Part shown: one piece after another, positions 44,782-54,771 of the stretch
Layout of the letters: the number at the start of each line of letters is the position of its first letter
Position numbering within the stretch: the stretch's first letter is position 1
From: Micromonospora echinaurantiaca
GTDB lineage: Bacteria; Actinomycetota; Actinomycetes; Mycobacteriales; Micromonosporaceae
NCBI RefSeq assembly: GCF_900090235.1
Contig: NZ_LT607750.1
Span: 4,145,001 to 4,209,000, forward strand
Direction: 5' to 3'
DNA length: 64,000 bases
The notes under the pieces: model-generated
Seen by the model: only the letters and a program-made list of their open reading frames with translations
The model's database searches: none
Told to the model about the DNA's origin: nothing
Translations under genes and position numbers: made by a program

Positions 44782-45815
44782 GCCAGCACCGGATCCCGCA
44801 GGGCCAGTTCCGCACGGACCTCCGGCAACGTCTTCAACAGCTCGACGATCGCGGGTACGTCCAGCCGCGGCGCGTTGGCCGAGTTGAAGTCCTCGACCGG
44901 CCCCGCCCCGAGTTCGCCCTCGGACACGTAGAGCGCGTAGTTCAGGTCCCGGGCGTCCAGCGGCACCCGGAGGAAGTCGCCGAAGTCGTCGGCCTGGGCG
45001 AGCTCCTCCCGACTGGCCAGCGTCTCGTCCTGCTTCTCGCCGTGGCGTACGCCGATCACGTCGAGCTTGGCCGGTACGTCGAACAGCTGGCAGACGGCCT
45101 CGGCCAAGTCCCCGATGGTGCAGGCGGCGGCCTTGCGAATGAAGATGTCGCCGGCCCGGGCGTGCTGGAAGGCGTGCTCGACGAGCTCCACCGATTCCTC
45201 GAGGGACATCAGGAACCGGGTCATGCCCGGGTCCGTCACCGTGGGGGCGCGGCCCGCCTTGATCTGCTCGATGAAGAGCGGGATGACCGAGCCACGCGAG
45301 TACATGACGTTGCCGTACCGGACGCAGGAGACGGTGGTGGCGCTGTTCGGGTTGTTCCGCGCGTGCGCCTGCGCCACCTTCTCCATGAGTGCCTTGGTCA
45401 TGCCCATCACGTTCACCGGGTAGACGGCCTTGTCCGTACTCAGCACGACCACCGAGCCGACTCCGCTGCGCTGCGCTGCCTCGACGACGTTGGCGCTGCC
45501 CACCACGTTGGTGCGGACCGCCTCCAGCGGGAAGAACTCGCAGGACGGCACCTGCTTCAGGGCCGCCGCGTGGAAGACGTAGTCGATGCCACGGCTGGCC
45601 CGCAGCACCGAGTCGTAGTCCCGCACGTCGCCGACGTGGTACCGCACCCGGTTGTCCCCGAGCAGTCGGCGCATCGCGTCCTGTTTGGCCTCGTCCCGGC
45701 TGAGCACCCGGACCTCCTCGACCCCCCGGTCGAGGAGCCGGCGCACCATGGTTTGGCCGAAGGATCCGGTGCCGCCGGTTATCAACACCCGGCTACCAGC
45801 AGGTAGAACGCTCAC
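44775..45815 (-). CDS. UDP-GlcNAc 4,6-dehydratase/5-epimerase, FnlA/CapE-like
   Basis: A 346-residue soluble SDR: LITGGTGSFGQTMVRRLL, HAAALKQVPSCEFFPLEAVR, LSTDKAVYPVNVMGMTKALM and CVRYGNVMYSRGSVIPLF. Close in wording to CapE/WbjB, first enzyme of the UDP-L-FucNAc route. Start GTG 45815 is set by AAGGAG 5 bases upstream. Leads the tight capE-capF-GT4-capG-like quartet; 119 bp separate it from the GT2 gene, so it may have its own promoter. Confidence 0.88.
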   Translation of the reverse strand: MSVLPAGSRVLITGGTGSFGQTMVRRLLDRGVEEVRVLSRDEAKQDAMRRLLGDNRVRYHVGDVRDYDSVLRASRGIDYVFHAAALKQVPSCEFFPLEAVRTNVVGSANVVEAAQRSGVGSVVVLSTDKAVYPVNVMGMTKALMEKVAQAHARNNPNSATTVSCVRYGNVMYSRGSVIPLFIEQIKAGRAPTVTDPGMTRFLMSLEESVELVEHAFQHARAGDIFIRKAAACTIGDLAEAVCQLFDVPAKLDVIGVRHGEKQDETLASREELAQADDFGDFLRVPLDARDLNYALYVSEGELGAGPVEDFNSANAPRLDVPAIVELLKTLPEVRAELALRDPVLAC

Positions 45816-45934
45816 GGACGCTCCTTCGATGCTCGACCTGGGCGGCGCGCACCCATGAGGCCGCCCGCACGTGTACATCCGGTCAACGAGAGCAACAAGG
45901 TGAAGAAACGCCCAAACGGGCATGTTCAACCCAA

Positions 45935-46828
45935 TCAGCGATTCCTGCGCCCAGACAGGAGCTTGAAGTAGCGCGACCGAATTCGGTAGAGCGTCGGATC
46001 GGACATCGACGCGATGGCCAGCCGGTCGATCAGCGGCAGATCGGGCCCGAACAACACCCGCAACGTCTGGCCGTTGTACCGGAGCTCTTCCGCCCACCAG
46101 AGCTGCTTCAACAGTTGACGACTGGCTTCGGGCAGGTTGAGCCGCGCGCTCGCCAGCAACGCCTGGTACGCCTGATGCCGCCGGCGAGTCGACTCGTTGA
46201 GCTGCGTAAACGACTCAGCGCGCTGGTTGGAGTTTCCTTCATGCATCCGGTAATGCAGCACGACATGCGGCAGCGAGATCACTCGGCTGGCCAGCGCTTC
46301 GGCCGCGTGCCCGAGCCAGATGTCCTCACTCCGGAGGCTCTCGTCGATCGGAAAGACGAGGTCTGCAAGGCCGCGTGTCATCGTGATGCTCCCGCCAGAC
46401 CTGCTCGCCGAGTCTCCGCGCGGCAGCACCATCCCGTCCCATCGGGGGTTCTCCGAGAACGTCCGTAGCTTGAAGAAGGCGACGACCCGCTCCTCCGCCG
46501 GTGTCCCGCCGAGGGCCTCCGCCCGGTGACGCAATGAGTCCACGGGCATGATGTCGTCCCCGGCGAGCAGCACCACCACCGCACCTGTCGACGCGGCGTA
46601 CGCGAGGTTGAAGGCCCGCGCCTTACCGATCTTCCGGCCTTGCCCGACCACCTGGATGCGGGGGTCCGCCGCTGCGGCGGCAGTGATCAGTTCCACCGTC
46701 CGGTCTGTCGAACCATCGTCGACGAAGAGCAGTTCCCAGTCCGGGTGGAGTTGGGATCGCACGCTGGCGATCATTTCTTCGACGTGCTGCTGCTCGTTGT
46801 ATACCGCCGACAAGATCGAAATCTTCAT
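45935..46828 (-). CDS. GT2 family glycosyltransferase
   Basis: A 297-residue GT-A transferase: ISILSAVYNEQQHVEEMIAS, LLFVDDGSTDRT, GKARAFNLAYAASTG and LLAGDDIM (DXD-like). SEDIWLGHAAEAL serves as the later acidic motif. Start ATG 46828 follows GGAGGAAAA. It would add one sugar to the lipid-linked repeat unit. Base composition is less GC-rich than in the surrounding house-keeping genes, as in the next three genes. Confidence 0.85.
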   Translation of the reverse strand: MKISILSAVYNEQQHVEEMIASVRSQLHPDWELLFVDDGSTDRTVELITAAAAADPRIQVVGQGRKIGKARAFNLAYAASTGAVVVLLAGDDIMPVDSLRHRAEALGGTPAEERVVAFFKLRTFSENPRWDGMVLPRGDSASRSGGSITMTRGLADLVFPIDESLRSEDIWLGHAAEALASRVISLPHVVLHYRMHEGNSNQRAESFTQLNESTRRRHQAYQALLASARLNLPEASRQLLKQLWWAEELRYNGQTLRVLFGPDLPLIDRLAIASMSDPTLYRIRSRYFKLLSGRRNR

Positions 46829-46880
46829 TTTTCCTCCATAGTGTCGTGGCTGCCACTCGCCAAGGAGGTGGACGCCAGAG

Positions 46881-48212
46881 TCATCTCACGCCCGAGGAGG
46901 CCGCGACGGGAACTTGTGGGCGGGCGGAATCGCCATGCCTTTCCCTTCTGAGGGCTCGATGCGCAACCAGCCAGTTGACCAGGTAGAGGAGCGCCGACGT
47001 CGTGCCGAGGGCCCAGACCGCTGCGTGGTCCGACCATCCCAACAGCGCCGCGACCGTCACGGCACCGGTGACCACGACGAACCGCACGGCGTCCCAGGCG
47101 AATTGCATTGCCTGCCGGTTCAGCACGATCAGGGTCTGCGAGAGTGGCGCCGCCACAAACTGGGTGGCCATACTGATCGCCAACGCTTGGGCATAGCCTC
47201 CGCTCGCGTTCCAGCGCTGGCCGAAAACGAGCGGGAACAGGGCCGGCCCCGCCATCAGCACGATCAGACCACCGGCCGCAGCCACCACCGCGAGGAGCCG
47301 GCTGGCCCGCCGGAAGAGGACCTGCGCATGGGCCGGATCGTCGCGGACGATTCTGGAGAACTCGGCGAGATAGACCTGAGCGACAGCGGCGCCCACAAGC
47401 GCCACCGGCATTGCGAGAACCCTCTGAGTCAGCCCAAGCCAGCCCGCGACTGTCGCCCCATAGCAGTAAGCGATGATCAGCACCGGTAACTGCCCGCCCA
47501 GGATGTTGAGTAGCCCCGACGGAGCTAGCAGGATCGGGAACCGGCGGTAGCCGACCGCGCAGCGACGCAACCGAGCCGGGGCAGCACCAGCACTGGCCGC
47601 GGAGCCGGAGAAACCGCCACCACGTACCAGGCTCGCCGCGGCAACCGCATGACCGATGCCCTGCCCCACTATGAGACCGCCGGACTGCACCCCTGCGAAA
47701 CCAGCGGAAACCTGTGCCAGAACGGTGCCGACGGACTGGTACAGATTGCGACGACCGATCGCGGCATAGCGACGGTGTCGGGCGGCGAGTTGATTGAGCA
47801 CCACGACGGCGGCCATCACCGCGGCCAGCCCAGGTACCACCCAGAGCCAGGACCGGAGCTCGGGTTCGTTGAACGCCTCCGCTATCCGACCGCCGAGGAG
47901 CGCAACGCCCAGGGTGCCCAGAACCGCAGCGCTCGCGGCGGACAGCAGGCCGAGGAACACCAGGGCGTAGGCGTCGGGCTCAGCGCGCGGCAGCGGTACG
48001 GCCAACTCGAAGCGAAGGGCCGCCACGGTGCTGACTGTCGCCGCGAGCGTAACGGTGATCGTGAAGATGCCGAAGTCCGCCGGGTCATAGAGCCGAGACA
48101 GGACCGGAGTGCCTGCCAGCACCAGGACCTGTCCGCAGAGGGTGCCGAGGATGATGTTGAGCACTCCTCGTCGACTGACCGTCAGGCGGGCACGCAGGGC
48201 CTTCGGCAGCAC
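46881..48212 (-). CDS. oligosaccharide flippase, Wzx-like
   Basis: A 443-residue protein of the MOP superfamily with about 12-14 hydrophobic helices; it begins LPKALRARLTVSRRGVLNIILG and has LSRLYDPADFGIFTI, typical of Wzx/polysaccharide transporters. GTG 48212 with GGGGCGAG upstream is chosen; a frame continuing to 48374 overlaps the polymerase gene. It would carry the undecaprenyl-linked repeat unit across the membrane. Fits between GT2 and polymerase genes. Confidence 0.82.
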   Translation of the reverse strand: MLPKALRARLTVSRRGVLNIILGTLCGQVLVLAGTPVLSRLYDPADFGIFTITVTLAATVSTVAALRFELAVPLPRAEPDAYALVFLGLLSAASAAVLGTLGVALLGGRIAEAFNEPELRSWLWVVPGLAAVMAAVVVLNQLAARHRRYAAIGRRNLYQSVGTVLAQVSAGFAGVQSGGLIVGQGIGHAVAAASLVRGGGFSGSAASAGAAPARLRRCAVGYRRFPILLAPSGLLNILGGQLPVLIIAYCYGATVAGWLGLTQRVLAMPVALVGAAVAQVYLAEFSRIVRDDPAHAQVLFRRASRLLAVVAAAGGLIVLMAGPALFPLVFGQRWNASGGYAQALAISMATQFVAAPLSQTLIVLNRQAMQFAWDAVRFVVVTGAVTVAALLGWSDHAAVWALGTTSALLYLVNWLVAHRALRRERHGDSARPQVPVAASSGVR

Positions 48213-48249
48213 CTCGCCCCTTTCGCCGCAGCCTCCCGCTCCGCCAGTC

Positions 48250-49689
48250 TCACAGTCGAGCTCCCGCCGCCACCGGGTGGTCCGGTCCGGTGGACCGCAC
48301 CCGATGTCTGCCGGGTTCGAATGTCGGAGCTCGCCCGGTTGCGGTTCCGTACGCCGATGCCCGTCGTGCGGCACGTCGCCGGTCCTCCGCGGAAACCAAG
48401 AGGAAGGCAGGTCGACCCGAGCGGCTCCAGCGCGCCCCGCCGTACCAGATGAGGAGGTACGCGACGAGACCCAGGTTCATCAGGGCATCGGGCCCAGCAA
48501 CCGTCCAGGTGCCAACGGTCGCGGTCACGCCGGCGTAACCGATCAACTCCAACGTGTTGTAGCTGGCTCTCCGCAGGCTCCGGAAGGTGAGTACCTGCAA
48601 CGCGACGCCGAGCAGCGCGGCGAAGACCAGGACCCCCAGTGTGCCGAAGTTGTGGTGGGCTGAGCCCCAGAGCGACGGGGGCGCAGTGCCCACGGTCGAT
48701 CCGTAGAGCGTCGCGAACACCTCGTTCGCCAGGGAACTGCCGCGGTCGCCCGGAAGGATGCCCTGGAGACCAGCCAACCACTCGCGCCCGTACTGCACAG
48801 GGAGCGATTCGGTGTATCGATACGCAGCGAGGCCGGAGAGCTGGTTGTCGTTGAGGAATCGGCGGTACAGCTCCTCGGAGGTCGCCGCCACCGGACTGTC
48901 AGCCGCTCCGGCGCTGCGGCCCAGTGCGTATGTGGCCAACAACGCGAAGGGCAATCCCATCGCAGGCAGCAGCAGCACCCACCGCGAGACACGCCGTCGA
49001 TTGACCAGGAACACGTAGATCAGCAAGGTAACCAGGAACAGGATGAACGCACCGCGCTGCCCGGTGCCCAACAGTCCGAAGACCGCGAGTCCGACAAGCA
49101 CCAGGCCGCCAAGCCGCGCCGCAAGCCCGGACCGCATGAAGACCCATGTCAGGATCACGACGACCAGCGCCGGGTAGATGACGTTCTTGAATTGATTGGC
49201 GTATCCGGGGAAGAGGTACGTTTCTCCCGCGTACGACTGGAGCCGCAGTGTTGCCACGTCTTGCGGGCTACCGCTGAGCTGCCCCTGCAGCCCGAGGAGG
49301 AAAGCGCTGTAGCCCACCGCTGCGAAGTAGGTGAGCATGATCGCCAGCGACAGTGCGGTCACCAGCAAGACAGGGCCCTTGGGCGGCACCAGGGACACCT
49401 GGAAAGTCCGCCGCTCACTCCGGGGCGGAGTGAGCTGCTCCGATCTGGTGCGTAGCGCCAGGTAGGTGACGCAGCTGGCCGCTATGTAGATCATCACCGC
49501 AGCGACCATCATCTGCAGGTATGCGTTGTCGACGGAGGAGCCGGGTTCGACCAGCGCAGCCGTACCGACGACCATCAGGAGCTGAGTACAAACGAACAAC
49601 CCGTCCGGGGTCAGTACGCCGTAGTGGCGTACTGACAACAGGTAGTGCACCACTGCCAGCAGCAGTAGCGGCATCACAATCCACATCAT
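48250..49689 (-). CDS. O-antigen/EPS polymerase, Wzy-like membrane protein
   Basis: A 479-residue membrane protein with about 11-12 helices and one large external loop (residues ~265-345, SEELYRRFLNDNQLSG to SLWGSAHHNFG). The run GTGQRGAFILFLVTLL and this topology are typical of Wzy/ligase-like proteins, which share little sequence. It would join repeat units on the outer face. Soluble Arg-rich tail of about 50 residues at the C-terminus. Assignment rests on topology and place beside a Wzx-like gene. Confidence 0.7.
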   Translation of the reverse strand: MMWIVMPLLLLAVVHYLLSVRHYGVLTPDGLFVCTQLLMVVGTAALVEPGSSVDNAYLQMMVAAVMIYIAASCVTYLALRTRSEQLTPPRSERRTFQVSLVPPKGPVLLVTALSLAIMLTYFAAVGYSAFLLGLQGQLSGSPQDVATLRLQSYAGETYLFPGYANQFKNVIYPALVVVILTWVFMRSGLAARLGGLVLVGLAVFGLLGTGQRGAFILFLVTLLIYVFLVNRRRVSRWVLLLPAMGLPFALLATYALGRSAGAADSPVAATSEELYRRFLNDNQLSGLAAYRYTESLPVQYGREWLAGLQGILPGDRGSSLANEVFATLYGSTVGTAPPSLWGSAHHNFGTLGVLVFAALLGVALQVLTFRSLRRASYNTLELIGYAGVTATVGTWTVAGPDALMNLGLVAYLLIWYGGARWSRSGRPAFLLVSAEDRRRAARRASAYGTATGRAPTFEPGRHRVRSTGPDHPVAAGARL

Positions 49690-49784
49690 TCTGGTAGATC
49701 CGTCCGTCTCCCGAGCGCCGGCCCGCCGGTCGCCGCAGTCCGTTCATGCAAATAGCCGAGCCACCCAGGCAGCGACCACGCGAC

Positions 49785-51863
49785 TCATCGCCTGTCGGCG
49801 CGTTCGATTGCCGCAGTGACGTGCTGCTCCAGCGGCGCCCGGAGCCAGCTGGCGACCTGCTGACTGAGATGGTGCCGATCGATATAGACCAGGATGTTTC
49901 CGAGGATCGCCGGGCAGACCTCCGGACCACAGAGGTGATCGTTGAGGTCCAGGTACCGTCCGCCGTTGCGCCGCACCAACTCGGCCTCGCTTCGGGTGAA
50001 ACCGACGTTGATGCCGGACGCTCGCCGCACCGCGCAGGCCATTGCGTCGGTCAACCGATCGGAGAGGCAGACGGGTACGTCCCCACGCGCATAGGGCGTG
50101 TCCGCGAGCACGGTGACGTTCGATACCGCACGAAGCCGGTCGAACATCCCCTCCATGCCCTCCCACCACTCGTCGTCCGGCACTCGGTCGCGTCCGGTCG
50201 CATTGGTGCCGTTCGCAACCAGCAGCAGGTCCGGCTGCTCCGCCACGATCCGTTCAAGCGCCTTCCTCCGCCACGTGGCGCACTCCCAGTACTCCCGCCC
50301 CAGGAAGGAGCTGTACTTACTCACCTCGGCTGTGGGGCATCCCGACTTGGTCAGCGAGACCAGTCGGATGCCCTGCGCTTCGGCTATCGTCCGCAGTGGC
50401 GGGAACCACTGTGCCGCGTGGGAGTCTCCGAACAGGACGATCGTGCGTTCGGAGTCGGTCTTGCCGTACTCACAACGATGGACTTCCACATCACGAAACT
50501 CGCTGTGGCAGCCGTCGTGGAAGACGGCCGGGAAGTCGTCTCGAGCCTCTCCTAGTGGCGGCGTCAGGTTGGCCGGCACATATCGGGTCCAATGCTCCGG
50601 CGCTGTGTGCGCCTGGACCTCGGCTGCGGCGAGCACCTGGGCGGGTCGGTCGAGGTGCAGGACCGGCGGAATCGCCAGCACCACGGCACAACCGGCGGCA
50701 ACCAGCGTCGCCGCGCCCGCGGCGCCCACCGTCCGCCGGTGCCGAGCTGACAGCCAGGCATGATGCCGCAACGGCTGCTCCACGAACCGGAAGGTGAGGT
50801 AGGCGGCAACGGCCGTAACGGACAGCATTCCCAGCTTGGCGAGCCAACCAAGGGAACCACCACGTCCGGCTCCGGTGAGCAACAGCAACGGCCAATGCCA
50901 CAGGTAGATCGAGTAGGAAAGAACACCGATGATGGTCAGTGGCCGACAACTGAGGACCACTTGAACCGGACCGCGACCCATGCTTCCGGAAATCAGCAAC
51001 AGCACCGTACCGGCGACGGGCAGGGTGGCGATCCAGCCTGGGAATCCGGCGTGGTCGCCGAGGACGAAGGACCCGATCAGGATCGTCACCAGGCCAGCGA
51101 TGCCCAGTACCTGCACCAGACGGGCCCCTGCCGGCGCCTTGCTTACGGTGAGGGCGACGAGCCCGCCGGCCGCCAACTCCCAGGCACGGGTGGGCAGACC
51201 GAAGAAGGCCCAGGGTTGGGCGACGACGGTGATCACCACGCACAGCCCGAGGGAGATGACCAGCACACCGCCCACCGCGATCCGGACGGCGGTCCGAGGG
51301 GACGCGGCCCGCCGCAGGAGCAAGGCGGCGATGACGAGCATGGCGGGCCAGAGCAGGTAGAACTGTTCCTCGACCGCGAGCGACCAGTACTGCTGGAACG
51401 GTGACGCACCGACGTGGTCTTGGAGGTAGTCGGTGTTGCGGATGGCGAACCAGTAGTTCGAGACGTAGGTCAGGGTTGCGAAAGCGTCTCGGCGCAGGTC
51501 GATCAGGGACAGTGGCGGCATGGCCAGACGCGCCAGCACGAAGGTAGCCACCGCGACCAGGATTGCGGCCGGCAGGAGGCGCCGTACTCGCCGAGCGTAG
51601 AAGTTCGCGAATGAGATTCGCCCAGTCTCGGCCAACTCCCTGGTCAGCAAACCGGTGATGAGGAAGCCGGAGATGACGAAGAAGACGTCGACGCCGACGA
51701 ATCCCCCGTCGAAGCCCGGCACACCGGCGTGGTAAAGCACGACCATCGTTACCGCCAGACCGCGCATCCCCTCGATGTCAGCTCGAAAGGACGCCGATCT
51801 CGACTTGCCGACCTGCACTGACACCTCCCCACGAGGGCGGCGGAACACCGCTCCGTCCGCCAT
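49785..51863 (-). CDS. acyltransferase 3 / SGNH fusion (OafA-like)
   Basis: A 692-residue protein. Residues 25-370 form the acyltransferase-3 membrane domain with ten or so helices (RADIEGMRGLAVTMVVLYHAG with the essential His; FFVISGFLITGLL; NFYARRVRRLLP). From about 450 there is an extracellular SGNH domain: VLFGDSHAAQWFPP (Ser), TNATGRD and DRHHLS (Asp/His). OafA-like enzymes of this design O-acetylate surface polysaccharides. It leads the minus-strand block and probably decorates its product. Confidence 0.87.
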   Translation of the reverse strand: MADGAVFRRPRGEVSVQVGKSRSASFRADIEGMRGLAVTMVVLYHAGVPGFDGGFVGVDVFFVISGFLITGLLTRELAETGRISFANFYARRVRRLLPAAILVAVATFVLARLAMPPLSLIDLRRDAFATLTYVSNYWFAIRNTDYLQDHVGASPFQQYWSLAVEEQFYLLWPAMLVIAALLLRRAASPRTAVRIAVGGVLVISLGLCVVITVVAQPWAFFGLPTRAWELAAGGLVALTVSKAPAGARLVQVLGIAGLVTILIGSFVLGDHAGFPGWIATLPVAGTVLLLISGSMGRGPVQVVLSCRPLTIIGVLSYSIYLWHWPLLLLTGAGRGGSLGWLAKLGMLSVTAVAAYLTFRFVEQPLRHHAWLSARHRRTVGAAGAATLVAAGCAVVLAIPPVLHLDRPAQVLAAAEVQAHTAPEHWTRYVPANLTPPLGEARDDFPAVFHDGCHSEFRDVEVHRCEYGKTDSERTIVLFGDSHAAQWFPPLRTIAEAQGIRLVSLTKSGCPTAEVSKYSSFLGREYWECATWRRKALERIVAEQPDLLLVANGTNATGRDRVPDDEWWEGMEGMFDRLRAVSNVTVLADTPYARGDVPVCLSDRLTDAMACAVRRASGINVGFTRSEAELVRRNGGRYLDLNDHLCGPEVCPAILGNILVYIDRHHLSQQVASWLRAPLEQHVTAAIERADRR

Positions 51864-52106
51864 GCTAGGCCGGGAATTTCATGGTTTCAGGCGCTTTCGG
51901 CATCATTGTACGGATTCGAGGGCGGGCGGAACCATCAGGACTTCTGACTTAACGGGGCCAACGACACCGAGTTACGCCCAGCGCCAGCGAGGGGCGGGCT
52001 CTCCTGCTGCGGCCTTGTTACAGCCCCGCCGGCTCTACTGGCTCCCATCAGGACTGCGCCCGCCGGTACGCGGGTCTGGACGTCCGGAATGTGGTGAGGT
52101 GTAGGC
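51864..52106. other. 243-bp divergent intergenic region
   Basis: Holds the promoters of the acyltransferase gene (left) and NAD kinase (right). The left half is AT-richer (GGGAATTTCATGG, CATCATTGTACGG). I see no clear hairpin or named operator. GAGGTG before 52107 is the Shine-Dalgarno of NAD kinase. Confidence 0.4.
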
Positions 52107-53036
52107 ATGGAACGGATCCGGCTCGGGCTGGTGCTGCACCCCACCCGGGACGTCTCCGAGGTGGTCGGGACCATCACCGACTGGGCGGCCCGGCATCGGA
52201 TGGACCTGGCGGTACGCGCCGAGGACACGCACCGGGTGCCGGCCACGGTCGAGCCGCTACCGGTCGACGAGGTGGCCGCCGCGTCGAACGCCCTGGTCGC
52301 TATCGGCGGGGACGGCACGATGCTCGGCGCGCTGCGCTCCGCGGTACGTGACCCGAAGCCCGTGCTCGGCGTGCACGTCGGCAAGCTCGGCTTCCTGGTG
52401 GAGGTGGAGCCGCCGGACCTGCCACGAGCGCTGGAACGGCTGGCGAACAAGGACTTCACCGTCGAGCGGCACAGCTGCCTGGCCTGCGACGTCTGCGGCG
52501 ACGACGTGGTCGCGTTCAACGACGTCGCGCTGGTCCGCCAGCCCGGTGCCGGCTTCGTCAACGCCACCCTCTCCGTAGACGGCCAGCAGTACGGCTACTA
52601 CCGCTGCGACGCGCTGGTGGTGAGCACCCCGACCGGGTCGACCGCGTACAGCTACGCCGCCGGCGGACCGCTGATCTCCCCCGCCACCGACGCGGTGGTG
52701 GTGACGCCCTCCGCCCCGATGTCCGGCATCTCCCGCTCGGTGGTGCTCTCCCCGGAGGAGACCATCCGGCTGGACCTGCGGCCCGGCTCCGGGCCGGTCG
52801 CCGTCGAGATGGACGGTGTGATCATCCGGGACGCCGCGACCGAGGGGTCGGTGCAGGTGCGCTACCGGCGGGACGCGGGCCTGGTGGTCCGCCTGGACCC
52901 GCGCCGCTACCAGGAGCGCAACCAGCTCAAGCTGAGCCTGCTGGATCTTCCGCTGCTTCCCGAGCAGCTGCGCGAACTGCTCCCCGAGAACCTGCGCCAG
53001 CAGCTCAACCGCCGCGAGCTGCCCCCACCCCGCTGA
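52107..53036 (+). CDS. nadK: NAD kinase
   Basis: A 309-residue NAD kinase. GGDGTML (residues 67-73) binds phosphate/ATP, FNDVAL stands where many have NE, and TPTGSTAYSYAAGGPLISP is the second conserved motif. It makes NADP from NAD. It is a lone gene between the glycan and glycogen blocks. Since the usual actinobacterial ppnK lies near tlyA and recN, this could be a second copy; the FND in place of the common NE is consistent with a paralogue but not decisive. Confidence 0.88.
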   Translation: MERIRLGLVLHPTRDVSEVVGTITDWAARHRMDLAVRAEDTHRVPATVEPLPVDEVAAASNALVAIGGDGTMLGALRSAVRDPKPVLGVHVGKLGFLVEVEPPDLPRALERLANKDFTVERHSCLACDVCGDDVVAFNDVALVRQPGAGFVNATLSVDGQQYGYYRCDALVVSTPTGSTAYSYAAGGPLISPATDAVVVTPSAPMSGISRSVVLSPEETIRLDLRPGSGPVAVEMDGVIIRDAATEGSVQVRYRRDAGLVVRLDPRRYQERNQLKLSLLDLPLLPEQLRELLPENLRQQLNRRELPPPR

Positions 53037-53053
53037 ACCGGGTCGAGGGCGGC

Positions 53054-54697
53054 TCAGGCCTGCTTGAGCACCTCTGAGACCAGGTCCTTCGCCTCCTGCT
53101 GGATGCGGGTGAGGTGCTCGGGGCCCTGGAACGACTCGGCATAGATCTTGTAGACGTCCTCGGTGCCGGAGGGCCGGGCGGCGAACCAGCCCGACTCGGT
53201 GGTCACCTTGAGGCCGCCGATCGGCGCGCCGTTGCCCGGCGCGGTGGTGAGCGTCGCGGTGATCGGCTCGCCGGCCAGCTCGGTCGCCGTCACCTGCTCC
53301 GGGGAGAGCTTGCCGAGCACCGCCTTCTCCTCCCGGCTCGCCGGGGCGTCGATCCGGGCGTACGAGGGCGCGCCGAAGCGCTCGGCCAGCTCGGTCCAGT
53401 GCTGGCTGGGGGTGCGCCCGGTGGTCGCGATGATCTCGGCGGCGAGCAGGCAGAGCAGGATGCCGTCCTTGTCGGTGGTCCAGGTGCTCCCGTCGCGGCG
53501 CAAAAACGACGCGCCGGCGCTCTCCTCGCCGCCGAAGCCGACCGCGCCGTCGAGCAGGCCGGGCACGAACCACTTGAAGCCGACCGGCACCTCCAGCAGC
53601 GGGCGGCCCAGATCGGCGGCGACCCGGTCGATCATCGACGAGGAGACCAGGGTCTTGCCGACCGCGGCGGCCGGCCCCCACTCGGTGCGGGTGCGGAACA
53701 GGTGGGCGATCGCGACCGCCAGGTAGTGGTTGGGGTTCATCAGCCCGACGTCCGGGGTGACGATGCCGTGCCGGTCGGCGTCGGCGTCGTTGCCGGTGGA
53801 GACCTGGTAGTCGGCGCGGGCGGCGATCAGCGAGGCCATCGCGTTCGGCGAGGAGCAGTCCATCCGGATCTTGCCGTCGCCGTCCAGGGTCATGAACCGC
53901 CAGGTGGGGTCGACGGTCGGGTTGACCACCGTGAGGTCCAGCCGGTGCCGCTCGGCGATCTCGCCCCAGTAGGCCACGCTCGCCCCGCCGAGCGGGTCGG
54001 CGCCGATGCGCACGCCGGCGGCGCGGATCGCGTCGATGTCGATGGCCGCCGGCAGGTCGTCCACGTAGCCGGCGAGGAAGTCGTACGTCCCGGTGGTGTC
54101 GGCGGCGCGGGCCCGGGCGTACGGGACGCGCCTGACCTCGGTCAGCCCGCCGGCCAGGATCGCGTTGGCCCGGTCCTGGATCCACTTCGTGACGTCGGCG
54201 TCGGCCGGGCCGCCGTGGGTGGGGTTGTACTTGAAGCCGCCGTCGTCGGGCGGGTTGTGCGACGGGGTGATCACGATGCCGTCGGCGAGCCCGGTGGTGC
54301 GCCCCCGGTTGTGGGTCAGCACGGCGTGCGACAGCGCCGGGGTGGGGGTGTAGCCGTCCCGGCTGTCCACCAGCACGGTGACCCCGTTGGCGGCGAGCAC
54401 CTCCAGCGCGGTCACCGCGGCCGGAGCGGAGAGGGCGTGGGTGTCGCGGGCGAGGAAGAGCGGGCCGTCCGGGCCGCGCTCCCGGCGGTGGTCGCAGAGC
54501 GCCTGGGTGACGGCGAGGATGTGGTCTTCGTTGAACGCGCTGCGCAGGCTCGACCCGCGGTGGCCGGAGGTGCCGAAGGAGACCTGCTGCGCCGGGTCGT
54601 GCGGATCCGGGTGCTCGGCGTAGTAGGCGGTCACCAACCTCGGCACGTCGACCAGGTCGGCGGGCTCGGCGGGCTGGCCGGCACGGGGATGGGCCAC
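53054..54697 (-). CDS. pgm: alpha-phosphoglucomutase
   Basis: A 547-residue phosphohexomutase. Domain 1 [10 protein letters not shown], catalytic serine [16 protein letters not shown], metal loop DADADRHG, sugar-binding GEESAGAS and phosphate-binding C-terminus [11 protein letters not shown]. It interconverts glucose-6-phosphate and glucose-1-phosphate, feeding GlgC, encoded just upstream on the same strand. Starts at GTG 54697 with GAGGAGG ahead. Confidence 0.93.
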   Translation of the reverse strand: MAHPRAGQPAEPADLVDVPRLVTAYYAEHPDPHDPAQQVSFGTSGHRGSSLRSAFNEDHILAVTQALCDHRRERGPDGPLFLARDTHALSAPAAVTALEVLAANGVTVLVDSRDGYTPTPALSHAVLTHNRGRTTGLADGIVITPSHNPPDDGGFKYNPTHGGPADADVTKWIQDRANAILAGGLTEVRRVPYARARAADTTGTYDFLAGYVDDLPAAIDIDAIRAAGVRIGADPLGGASVAYWGEIAERHRLDLTVVNPTVDPTWRFMTLDGDGKIRMDCSSPNAMASLIAARADYQVSTGNDADADRHGIVTPDVGLMNPNHYLAVAIAHLFRTRTEWGPAAAVGKTLVSSSMIDRVAADLGRPLLEVPVGFKWFVPGLLDGAVGFGGEESAGASFLRRDGSTWTTDKDGILLCLLAAEIIATTGRTPSQHWTELAERFGAPSYARIDAPASREEKAVLGKLSPEQVTATELAGEPITATLTTAPGNGAPIGGLKVTTESGWFAARPSGTEDVYKIYAESFQGPEHLTRIQQEAKDLVSEVLKQA

Positions 54698-54771
54698 TGC
54701 GGCAACCTCCTCAGGCGGGGACGGACGTCGACTCTTTCCCTCGGGCGGGCGGGGTCACACGTGGCGGTGCC

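Noticed and set aside
48300..48330. GGGTTCGAAT, tRNA T-arm-like word
   Set aside because: It lies within the coding end of the polymerase gene and no acceptor or anticodon stem can be formed around it.
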